A DNA stretch of 64,000 nucleotides from Roseiflexus sp. (GTDB lineage Bacteria > Chloroflexota > Chloroflexia > Chloroflexales > Roseiflexaceae). The stretch is taken from positions 62,001 to 126,000 of the forward strand of contig JAGHYV010000001.1 in NCBI GenBank assembly GCA_017743475.1. Reading direction: 5' to 3'. A program made the position numbers and the translations under genes. Under the pieces are notes generated by a model that saw only the letters and a list, made by a program, of their open reading frames with translations, made no database searches and was not told where the DNA came from. Position 1 is the stretch's first letter. Each line of letters starts with the position of its first letter. Below, in pieces: positions 1 through 8,109 of the stretch.

Positions 1-1
1 T

Positions 2-394
2 TCCTGTGGTGTCGGCAGCTCGTATATGGTCATCGACCAGCGCGGCAGGGTGGCGAAGTGTCACATGGAGATCGAGCGCACGGTGACCGACGTTGATGCG
101 CCTGATCCACTACGCCTGATCCGCGAAGACGCCACCGGCATTCAATACATTCCGGTTGACGCAAAGGAGGGGTGCCGGACATGCACATGGCGCTCCTGGT
201 GTGCTGGTGGCTGTCCGGCGTTGACGTATCGCGTAACGGGGCGCTTCGATGTCCGGTCACCGAACTGTCGCATCTACCAGGCGCTCTTTCCCGAAGTGCT
301 GCGGCTGGAGGGGTTGCGTTTGCTGCAGTACGCAGGCGGGAGTTGCCTCGAAGCGCCGGAAGCGAACACGGATTGGCACGGATATGAGAGATAA
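2..394 (+). CDS. Radical SAM/SPASM maturase, C-terminal part only
   Basis: The reading frame is open from the window edge, so the N-terminal radical SAM domain lies outside and only about 130 residues are visible. They contain the Cys pattern of a SPASM domain: CGVG near the edge, a Cys after VAK, then CRTCTWRSWCAGGCP and a later NC. These cysteines would bind auxiliary 4Fe-4S clusters in enzymes that modify peptides or proteins (sulfatase-maturase, PqqE and RiPP maturase types). The exact substrate cannot be told. An ATG at 26 lies inside the domain and is not the real start. The gene ends at TAA 392-394, before a repeat-filled gap. Confidence 0.8.
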   Translation, partial: SCGVGSSYMVIDQRGRVAKCHMEIERTVTDVDAPDPLRLIREDATGIQYIPVDAKEGCRTCTWRSWCAGGCPALTYRVTGRFDVRSPNCRIYQALFPEVLRLEGLRLLQYAGGSCLEAPEANTDWHGYER

Positions 395-419
395 GCACGG
401 ATGAAGGTTGGTCTGAAAG

Positions 420-620
420 AGCCCGCGTAGGCGGGCGTTGCCTTGCCTAGCCGAGGGCATATGGTCATAATCCAGTATAGCCCGCGCAGGCGGGCTTCGC
501 CTTGCCTAGCCGAGGGCTTCAGCCCGACGGCTAGCGCGGTATAGCGGATTTATTCCTCAATCTATAGCGGATTTATTTCTCGATCTCCATTAGCCCGACG
601 GCTAGCGCAGTATACTCCAT
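420..620 (-). repeat. Dispersed palindromic repeat family R2, copy 1
   Basis: This gap (395-646) contains no gene. It holds units of a GC-rich repeat read on the minus strand, with cores such as GCCCGCGCAGGCGGGC and CCTAGCCGAGGGC followed by GCCCGACGGCTAGCG. Related units lie at 10580-10825, 15557-15735, 17066-17135 (degenerate) and 51246-51405. The cores are self-complementary and could fold as hairpins at the 3' end of the five-gene ATPase cluster. A short stretch at 362-385 is also found inverted near 17032-17060. Confidence 0.75.
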
Positions 621-646
621 CAGCCCCACATTGCGTCCGACGGATG

Positions 647-3600
647 TTATTCAATCAGCAACGCACGACGTTCGAGGAGATCGCGCATCGCCGACCTGCC
701 TACCGGATAGTCATGCTCAAAAGTGCGTACCGCCTGCGCGACGATGTCTAGTTCTTCGGCGCTCAAATCCTTCAGCCGGTTATACACGCTATCCTGTCCC
801 CGCAACCCGCCTGGATCGCTGAGAGTGTGATAATGGGGATCACTGGTCATGTACACCCGATCATACTCGAATGCCAGCGCGTAGTGACGGACTGCATAGC
901 GCAAACAATCATCGACCGTCCGAAAATCCGCAGATCTTTCATCGACGAACGACGCAGCGATCCTGGCATACTCCTGTGCGACATCTTTCGCGTTTCCCGC
1001 TGACCGGTCGGGACGCTGATAATGGGCGAAGAGGCGGTGGCCGATCAACATATGGATGCGCGCAAGCTGGTTGAACACCTGGGGATTCTGGATGCTCCGG
1101 TCTCTGGAAACTGGTATCCTATGACGGGTGATCAGATAGTGATCGGGGATCGCTTCACGTGCTGCGACCAGACCCTTCTCGATGATCTCCAGCCGTTCTC
1201 CGTTAGAACCGGCGTAGGCGATATTGACCCAGGCGTCCACCTGACGGAAGACATTGTTGGTCTGGCGTGCAAGGTCGGCGGCGCGTTCCAGCGCCTGCAC
1301 ACTCTGCTGCAGCAGCGTGTCGAGATCGTCTTTTAGCGACAACGGATGATCGCGCTTTATCCTGATGAGATCGCGCAGCGCATGTCCTTTTTCGATCAGC
1401 GATTCGATCTGGCGCGAACGATCACCTATCGCTGCGAAGCGTTCATAGGCAGCATGCGCATAGTCGTGCGCCTCGCGCAGAATCTGTATCCGTTCGGCGG
1501 GATCATCGTCGCGCCTCACCGACCGGCGCAGCACCTCGGCAAGGTTCCGCAGCGCCAGCCCCTGTCCCAGGCGGTACTCGACCGCCTGGAATAATCGCAG
1601 CGCACGCTCGGCATTGACCTGTGCAAGCGTGTAATTGCCAGCATAGACAAGGACGAGTGAGAGGGTGGCGTAACTTAAGCCGATCAATGCAGGTGCACCC
1701 AGTTTCTTGCGGATCGCAAGACTTTCCTCGACCAGCCTCTGGCCATCGGCAAAGCTTCCTTCCTCGCTCTCGACAAATCCGAGATTGTTCAGCGTCCATG
1801 CCAGACAGATCGGCACATCGACCTGTCTCCAGCGAGCAGCGGCACGACGGTAGGCGTCGATTGCCGGACGTACCTGCCCGCGCACCCGTAACCCGAATCC
1901 GCGGGCATGGTGCGCCAGCGCCAGCAGATTTCTGGCGTGCCAGCGTCGCACCTCTGATTTATCAGAAATGATTGGGCTCAGGATCTGTTCGGCTGTATCC
2001 AGCAGGCAATCGGCGCGCTCAAGGTCCTGATCCTCTTTGCTGGCGCGTCCAAGCCGCGCCAGCGCTTCCCAGATATTGAGCGCCGCTTCGGTCGATCCAC
2101 CGGCGGTTTGCAGCGTATGCGGCTCTTCCTGGCGCAGGCGCTGCGCACACTGAATGGCGCCAGCGTAATCATTCTCCCCATACAGGCGCACAACCGGGCG
2201 AATTGTCGCAACACCCAGGACTACATCTCGTTCCAGACCATCAATGAACGATTGCTGTCCTGATGGGTCGCGCTCGTCGAGGAAGACCAGCAGCTCCGCC
2301 TGGATCTGAATGTCGAGCATGGTGTTACCAGTGAATGTCGTGTAGAAACTCAGGCGGACATACTCCCGAAATCCGTCGAGCGGATCGAGCCGCAGGGCGT
2401 AGTACATGCGTTCAACCAGCAGGTGCTGAATCTTTTGCTGCACACCGCCAATGCGCGCGTGATCGAGGTGCGGCGTCACCTGGGCGAAGCGACGTGTCTG
2501 CTCAATCGGGGCGTACAGGTCATCGAGTTGTTTGTTGTACTTGTCGATCTGTTCCTGGTACCACTTAATAATCACCTTGTTGATACGCTCCGCTTCGGGT
2601 GCATCGTCCGGCGCGCTGTAGATCTGCCGCGACAGGATAGTGTACATCTCGTCGTGCAGGAAGTAGCGACCGCCGCGCACCTTGATGAACGACAGACGCC
2701 CAATATTCTCGAGACGTTGGCGCGCGTCATCAACCGGAATGTCAAGCAGATGCGCCAGCAGCTCGTCATCAACGCCTTTTGGCGCACGCCCCAGCATAGG
2801 GAGGGTATCCCGGATGCCTTCAGCGCCCATCATACGCTCGACGATCTGCCGTTCAAGCTCATCACGCGCGCGCACAGGATCGGTTTCGATGTCGAGGGTG
2901 TCGGGCAGTTGCCCAAACCCGGCGATGCTGATGTAATCCGCCAGCAGCGCCAGCATAATCGGCGCGCCGCCGGAGCAGCGGTACACCCGCTCCCTGCGCT
3001 GTGGTGTCAGACTGCGCAGCGTGTCCGCAACTGCCTGCTCACCCGCCTGTTCAGCCGCTCGCGCTACCGCATCTAGGTAGTCGTTTGTTTCCTCCAGCGT
3101 GAACGGTCCCACTTCGATGGGTGTCAGACGAATTGCCGGACGTTGCTCGAGGTCTGGGAAGAGATGGCGAATCTGGTTGCGACCGGCGACCAGAACGGTG
3201 ACGTTCCCCCAGTCGGGCAATGTCTCGACCAGCCACTGCCAGGCTGCGGCCACCTGAAACGGCGGACGTTGCCCGGTAGCGCCGTAGGCGATACGCTCGA
3301 GCGTGTCGAGCGCAAGAACGACACGCTGCGACTGCGAGAAGCGGTTGAAGTCGTTGATGAATGCCTGCAATGCATCCTGTGTTGCTGCGGCGATCTGACG
3401 CACATCCCCCGATGTCTGCGCTTTGGACTGCTGCTCACGTTCCTTCTCAAAGGTGCGGAAGGGACCGCCGTCGGCAACACCCAGTGAGGTGTAGATTGCA
3501 CTGGCAAGCGCGAGACTGCTGTGATACCGGATGTCGTACAGATCGACCGACTGCTGCGCCAGGAGAACACCGGGTTTGCTCCGCTTGAGCGTATCGTTCA

Positions 3601-3757
3601 GGATGCGCGTTTTGCCGATGCCGCCGGGACCGTACAGCGCAATAACGGACGGTCCTGAAGCGTCAGAGAGCGCTGTATCGATCTGTTCGAGGATTGCCCT
3701 GCGCCCGATCAGGTCAGGCGTCGCCCACGCGCCGGTGTAGCGTTCCTCCTCGTTCAT
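647..3757 (-). CDS. STAND-type NTPase with TPR-like C-terminal half
   Basis: About 1036 residues. The N-terminal third is an NB-ARC/AAA-like signalling ATPase: Walker A GPGGIGKT at 43-50, a hydrophobic Walker B strand VVLALDTLER at about 146-155, and an Arg-bearing sensor strand VLVAGRN at about 190-194. A winged-helix-like region follows. The C-terminal half is alpha-helical with TPR-like repeats (for example LNNLGFVESEEGSFADG and ATLSLVLVYAGNYTLA) that would bind a partner or ligand. Start choice: ATG 3757 has GGGGGAGGT at 3762-3770 just upstream; the frame stays open further up but would overlap the previous gene. It is the last gene of the five-gene cluster, 13 bp after its neighbour. STAND proteins usually oligomerise on signal sensing; the signal here is unknown. 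Confidence 0.8.
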   Translation of the reverse strand: MNEEERYTGAWATPDLIGRRAILEQIDTALSDASGPSVIALYGPGGIGKTRILNDTLKRSKPGVLLAQQSVDLYDIRYHSSLALASAIYTSLGVADGGPFRTFEKEREQQSKAQTSGDVRQIAAATQDALQAFINDFNRFSQSQRVVLALDTLERIAYGATGQRPPFQVAAAWQWLVETLPDWGNVTVLVAGRNQIRHLFPDLEQRPAIRLTPIEVGPFTLEETNDYLDAVARAAEQAGEQAVADTLRSLTPQRRERVYRCSGGAPIMLALLADYISIAGFGQLPDTLDIETDPVRARDELERQIVERMMGAEGIRDTLPMLGRAPKGVDDELLAHLLDIPVDDARQRLENIGRLSFIKVRGGRYFLHDEMYTILSRQIYSAPDDAPEAERINKVIIKWYQEQIDKYNKQLDDLYAPIEQTRRFAQVTPHLDHARIGGVQQKIQHLLVERMYYALRLDPLDGFREYVRLSFYTTFTGNTMLDIQIQAELLVFLDERDPSGQQSFIDGLERDVVLGVATIRPVVRLYGENDYAGAIQCAQRLRQEEPHTLQTAGGSTEAALNIWEALARLGRASKEDQDLERADCLLDTAEQILSPIISDKSEVRRWHARNLLALAHHARGFGLRVRGQVRPAIDAYRRAAARWRQVDVPICLAWTLNNLGFVESEEGSFADGQRLVEESLAIRKKLGAPALIGLSYATLSLVLVYAGNYTLAQVNAERALRLFQAVEYRLGQGLALRNLAEVLRRSVRRDDDPAERIQILREAHDYAHAAYERFAAIGDRSRQIESLIEKGHALRDLIRIKRDHPLSLKDDLDTLLQQSVQALERAADLARQTNNVFRQVDAWVNIAYAGSNGERLEIIEKGLVAAREAIPDHYLITRHRIPVSRDRSIQNPQVFNQLARIHMLIGHRLFAHYQRPDRSAGNAKDVAQEYARIAASFVDERSADFRTVDDCLRYAVRHYALAFEYDRVYMTSDPHYHTLSDPGGLRGQDSVYNRLKDLSAEELDIVAQAVRTFEHDYPVGRSAMRDLLERRALLIE

Positions 3758-3770
3758 AGGGACCTCCCCC

Positions 3771-5144
3771 TTATTCATCGGAATAACCAGCGTCTTCCCC
3801 CAGGACGCCGCGATGGTATGCGGCGCGCTGATCGAAGTACCCACGGCTGCCCGGATACTTCTGTGCCCATTCTGCGTACAGGTCTGCCGCACGCTTGTGT
3901 AGACATCTCCAGACGTCCTTGCGTTGTAATTTCAGGTACTGTTCGAGCACGATGCGAACCGCTTCGTCGAGAACGTACCGTTTATCCTGCCAGCGCACCA
4001 GGTTGGTTTCGATGAGGCGATCGCGCAACTCACGCATAGCCGACATTGAGTATTCTGAACCTTCCGGTTTTGTGTTACGCAGCGCTGCCAGCAGATAGGG
4101 CATCTCGTTTTCGCGGAACCCATCTTTGAGCACGCACAGCGCATTGAAAATGTCACCCAGACTGTGACGCTGGTCTCCTGGCACGACCTCCAGCAGGCGG
4201 CGCGCGACCTCTTCCAGAACCTTGGCATCGATGGGCTCACTGTCGAGCGCCTGTGCGAGACTCTCATCCCCCGGCATTCTGTCGAGTGCCTGACGCACGA
4301 ATGCGCTGGCAAGCAACTCATTCGTCAGCGGATACCCGCCACCCAGATCGATCACCTGCTGTGCAAACCGTGTAAGCGCCTCATTGGACAGACCGGCGAC
4401 CGCAGGCGGGAGATCGGGTGCGTTGCTGAGTGATCGTCGTATCTGCTCGGCAACCTGTTCGGTGGAGAAGGGGGTGAGCGATTGTTCTTCACGTTCGGTG
4501 CGCAGATAGGGCGACTTCCAGAGGTACGGGCGCCCACGGCCCGTCATGACAATCAGGACACGCGGCAGCGCTGCAAACGCGGCGAGCAGGTATCGTTCCA
4601 GATGATCTAGAAAACTCCAGTTCGTTTCAAAAACAGAGTCCAGAATCAGACAGATCACCAAGTGTGGTTCTGATTCCAGCTTCTTCTTGACATCTTGCGC
4701 CAGCCATGCGGAGAGATCGCGCACTGGCGCGTAAGGAGCGCGAACGACATCGAGTTGTTCTGCAACCCAGGCGACCAATTTCTGGAGCAGCGCTTCGTAG
4801 TACGTCTCATCCTCCCCGGCGATCCTGTGCACATCATCGTGGGTGATATGCCACTCTCGTTCATCAACCGTCAACCCCTCAGGCGGCGGTGTAAGGCTGA
4901 CCAGCAGCGATACAATGCGATAGTCTGGCAGCAGGTGGGGCGCCGCTTCTCGCAAAACAAATCGATGGAGATGCAATGCCAGCCAGCTTTTGCCCAACCC
5001 GCGTTCACCACGGAACACGATCGTTCGCATCTGTTCGGAGTCCCCACGTGCAATGTTCTGAAGCGCATTGGTCACCGTCTTGATCTCGTTCTCACGGTTG
5101 ACAAAAAGATTCAGACGGTAGACCGGCGGATCGGTCAGTGCCAT
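3771..5144 (-). CDS. P-loop signalling ATPase (NACHT/AAA-like)
   Basis: 457 residues. Walker A GERGLGKS at 46-53, Walker B-like strand LVICLILDSV at about 162-171, and an Arg-containing strand IVMTGRGR at about 198-205. After the ATPase core comes a helical, winged-helix-like region ending in a tail (residues about 410-457) with HKRAADLYAEWAQKYPG and AAYHRGVLG, a pattern seen where NACHT-type ATPases pass into helical repeats. ATG 5144 is preferred because GGGAGG lies 7 bases upstream; upstream in-frame codons would run into the next gene. It sits between another P-loop gene (79 bp) and the TPR ATPase (13 bp), so co-transcription is likely. No effector domain is visible. Confidence 0.75.
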   Translation of the reverse strand: MALTDPPVYRLNLFVNRENEIKTVTNALQNIARGDSEQMRTIVFRGERGLGKSWLALHLHRFVLREAAPHLLPDYRIVSLLVSLTPPPEGLTVDEREWHITHDDVHRIAGEDETYYEALLQKLVAWVAEQLDVVRAPYAPVRDLSAWLAQDVKKKLESEPHLVICLILDSVFETNWSFLDHLERYLLAAFAALPRVLIVMTGRGRPYLWKSPYLRTEREEQSLTPFSTEQVAEQIRRSLSNAPDLPPAVAGLSNEALTRFAQQVIDLGGGYPLTNELLASAFVRQALDRMPGDESLAQALDSEPIDAKVLEEVARRLLEVVPGDQRHSLGDIFNALCVLKDGFRENEMPYLLAALRNTKPEGSEYSMSAMRELRDRLIETNLVRWQDKRYVLDEAVRIVLEQYLKLQRKDVWRCLHKRAADLYAEWAQKYPGSRGYFDQRAAYHRGVLGEDAGYSDE

Positions 5145-5223
5145 ATCATCCTCCCTTTTACTCAATGGAGGGCGCCGGGCGCGATGCGCGCCTGCGTCCC
5201 TCCAGGATCGACGACGACGATCC

Positions 5224-6426
5224 TTAGACACGCGATGCGAGCGGTTGCTGCGCCGCGTGATGTCGATACCATGCGATGGCGTGATGAATGTCATCTTCAT
5301 CGAGTTGCCCTCCGTTTTCCAGTCGCGCTGCATAGCGCAGCAATGCCTGCCGGGTCACCTGGAGCGCAACGCGCGGCAGGGGCGGCAGGTTCGCCACAAT
5401 CTGGCGTTCGACATCGGTCAGCGCTGGCGTGCTGATGGCGTCAAGCGACTCGAAGCGTTCTTCAGATGCGGCAGAAATGCGCTTCCGCAGCATACTGACC
5501 AGCAAATCGTGATTCCAGACAATATGAGTCACACGCGCAGCAATGGTATGGTGATGAAGATAGCCGGTCACAGCCGGTTCCATGAGATCGGGGATGAACA
5601 GTTTGATGAAGGTGTTTGACCGGGCCCATGCTTCAGCACGATCAAACAGGTCAAAGACCCACCTTGCCGCAAATTGCGCATCTGCCTGGTTCTCGTACAT
5701 TGCGTCAATGCCATCGATCAGGAGGAGAATATGGCTGAACCCAAGCGCACCGGTCACTATCTCGACAAACGCTTGAAATATATCCTCCACCTGCCCGCGC
5801 ATGGCATTGACGCCGGGATCTGCCAAAGCGTCGCAGAACAGGTGTAAGACATCAGGCGGCGGCGGTGCGGTGAGGGCATACGTTCGTTCCAGCAGTGGGG
5901 TTAATCCTGCAGGAGTGCCGGTTTCGCGCAGCACGGTCAGGTAGTAATCAAGTGGTCCGGGCAAACCGGCGCGCAGAATGGCGGCGGTCGCCCGGATGGT
6001 CGCGTCTGATGATCTGAGCAACCGCTCCGGACGAAATGCCAGCCCGGTGAGCAGCGCGCAGGTTCCGGCTTCGAGCAGCAGATGCAGATGCTGTGTGGCG
6101 GTCGGCGGTTTACCCGTCAACGGCGCCATGCCCAGGTTGTAGGGCAGCGGGAACGGATACGTTCCGCCGATGTCGAACCAGCACGTCCGGGTGACGGCAA
6201 CGCGCATGGCGGTTTTGCCGCCGCCCGGTGGAGCGACGATGATGGTCGGTTTATTGTCCAGTGCTACACGGAATACGTCGAGGTGAACAGTGTATTCGGA
6301 TAGATGAGGATCACTCGATGCTTCCAGATGAACATACGGGTCGAACCGCAGACCGATACGCCTAAACCAGTCAGCAGGTGAGGGAGTACGCTTGTCAGGA
6401 TCATCGTTCTCGTTCGCAGTAGTCAT
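5224..6426 (-). CDS. P-loop ATPase of the cluster, no other recognised domain
   Basis: About 400 residues from ATG 6426. Walker A APPGGGKT at about 65-72 and a strong Walker B ILLLIDGID at about 233-241 define a P-loop NTPase. The region before Walker A (LRFDPYVHLEASSDPHLSEY) resembles the lead-in seen in AAA/STAND-like ATPases. The C-terminal 100 residues are helical and may form a lid or winged helix. The start is uncertain: the frame is open to 6546 and no strong ribosome binding site marks any candidate, but ATG 6426 begins a sequence typical of a soluble N terminus. A gap of about 285 bp separates it from the upstream ATPase-HTH gene, so it could have its own promoter. Confidence 0.7.
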   Translation of the reverse strand: MTTANENDDPDKRTPSPADWFRRIGLRFDPYVHLEASSDPHLSEYTVHLDVFRVALDNKPTIIVAPPGGGKTAMRVAVTRTCWFDIGGTYPFPLPYNLGMAPLTGKPPTATQHLHLLLEAGTCALLTGLAFRPERLLRSSDATIRATAAILRAGLPGPLDYYLTVLRETGTPAGLTPLLERTYALTAPPPPDVLHLFCDALADPGVNAMRGQVEDIFQAFVEIVTGALGFSHILLLIDGIDAMYENQADAQFAARWVFDLFDRAEAWARSNTFIKLFIPDLMEPAVTGYLHHHTIAARVTHIVWNHDLLVSMLRKRISAASEERFESLDAISTPALTDVERQIVANLPPLPRVALQVTRQALLRYAARLENGGQLDEDDIHHAIAWYRHHAAQQPLASRV

Positions 6427-6711
6427 ACTATTGTCCACACATGTCAACTGTTTGTAGCGGCGCTGTGGCGTGTGACGCTGCGCTATCGAGAAATGGCTTT
6501 TTCGCATCAGAATGACGTAGAACGTGTGTTCACCAGAGCTAGTCATAGGAGACTAGGCTAGCATACCATCTGTACGTTTGCACCTGTCCTTCAAGCCGGT
6601 TACAGAATGCTCAGAATTATCTCACCGCACCCTCACCAACCGGTTTCCGACGGGCGCCGGAGTCAAACAAATGTTTTACAATCTGCAGGACGAGAGCAGG
6701 AGTAGATCGTT

Positions 6712-8109
6712 TCAGATAGCATGTTCCAGTTTGACGCCCCACCCGCGATCGGTAAGAATGTAGATCGGACGGCGGGGATCGGGTTCGATGATCCGGCGCA
6801 GGCGCAGGATGGCGTTATCGAGCACGTTGCTCCAAGCATTGGGGTCTTCCCAGCCGTGGTCATCGTGGGTGCGCGGCTCTTCGGTTCGACCCAAATAGGC
6901 GCGGTAGTAGAGTTCACTGCGCGGCACGCGCCGTGAGCGATTCTCGTAAAGGTAGCGGAGCAGACGGTAGGGGCGCGGCTGCAACCCGCTGACCTCGGCA
7001 TCACCGATGAAGACGCGATCGGTTGTGAGGTCGATGGAGAGAAGGGGCGGGTGGGTGCGTTTAAGCGTATGCCAGTCGTTCTCTGAAAGTGGATGCGATG
7101 CACCAGATGTTGCAAAGGCATCGACCAGAGGACGGATGAGCCTGAGCCATCCGCGCGGTGTGCCGCCACCGTAGCGTTGCAGCCAGTTGCGTATGTCCTG
7201 ATCCGCAACGCAGAGATCGCTCAGGTGCAGCGATGGTCTGCCGATCTTGGCTGCGATGTGACGTTCGGTGATCACCATCAACTGTTCCGGCGTCCAGGTG
7301 AGGGTATCTATCTCAATGCGCCCTTTGACAACGCCCCAACTGCGGGCAATATCCGGCGCCAGCGAGCGCGGCGCGAACATCTTAATCGCAAAACCGTTCA
7401 AATCGAGGAGTTCAAGTGTTGAGAGCATCGCAATCACCAGGTCCGACAACGGCGCGGTTGATCCCCTAAGCCACGGCTCGAACCCATCGATCATCACCCA
7501 CACGCCATGCATACCGATCCGCCGGAGGGCGCCGGTCAGGTGGGCGATGATGCGTTGTTCGGTGGCATCGGGGTGCAGAATCGGCGCTGCCGGGTCGGAC
7601 AGCAGGCGCCGACAGAGCGCTTTGCCTTCTTCGGCAGCAGATTGCTCCTCGATGACTGCCAGCAGATGCTGCCGGTCCTCGCCGATATGCGCCTGAAGAA
7701 ACCAGTGGAGCGACATCTGGACGGTCGGCGGCGCGCGGTGAAACAGATTCGGATGGCGGATGAGGGTGGTGAGCAGCGTGGTCGCACAGGCGTGCAGCGC
7801 CTGGCGCACGAAGATGCGCACTGCCGGGCTGCCGCGAACGTCTTCGATCAGTTCCGGCTGCCAGGTCGCCACCAGGTGCGTTGGCGGTGCGTTTTCCGGC
7901 GCAACCTGGCGGGTCAACGCCAGACGCAGCGCCGTCTTTCCCGAACCGCTGTCGCCAACGATCACCAGTGAGCGCATGCCGGTATACGCTGCATAACGGG
8001 TCGGCTCGACGAACACAAGTGGTTGGAGGTACGGTTCGCGCTCCGCTGCCAGGGTGTCGAGCGCTTCGGCGGCAATGAGCGGGTTGTGGTGATCCTCGTG
8101 TTCTATCAT
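6712..8109 (-). CDS. P-loop ATPase fused to an OmpR-type DNA-binding domain
   Basis: 465 residues. The N-terminal ATPase has Walker A GDSGSGKT at 52-59. The last ~108 residues (about 357-465) look like a Trans_reg_C winged helix: LQPRPYRLLRYLYEN, then VPRSELYYRAY, a helix NVLDNAILRLRRIIEPD and a beta-hairpin IYILTDRGWGVKL, matching the OmpR/PhoB layout. There is no receiver domain, so the ATPase would replace phosphorylation as the switch. The start ATG overlaps the stop of the upstream membrane gene by 4 bases (ATGA), which implies translational coupling. It is the only DNA-binding protein of the cluster and its likely output. Confidence 0.8.
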   Translation of the reverse strand: MIEHEDHHNPLIAAEALDTLAAEREPYLQPLVFVEPTRYAAYTGMRSLVIVGDSGSGKTALRLALTRQVAPENAPPTHLVATWQPELIEDVRGSPAVRIFVRQALHACATTLLTTLIRHPNLFHRAPPTVQMSLHWFLQAHIGEDRQHLLAVIEEQSAAEEGKALCRRLLSDPAAPILHPDATEQRIIAHLTGALRRIGMHGVWVMIDGFEPWLRGSTAPLSDLVIAMLSTLELLDLNGFAIKMFAPRSLAPDIARSWGVVKGRIEIDTLTWTPEQLMVITERHIAAKIGRPSLHLSDLCVADQDIRNWLQRYGGGTPRGWLRLIRPLVDAFATSGASHPLSENDWHTLKRTHPPLLSIDLTTDRVFIGDAEVSGLQPRPYRLLRYLYENRSRRVPRSELYYRAYLGRTEEPRTHDDHGWEDPNAWSNVLDNAILRLRRIIEPDPRRPIYILTDRGWGVKLEHAI

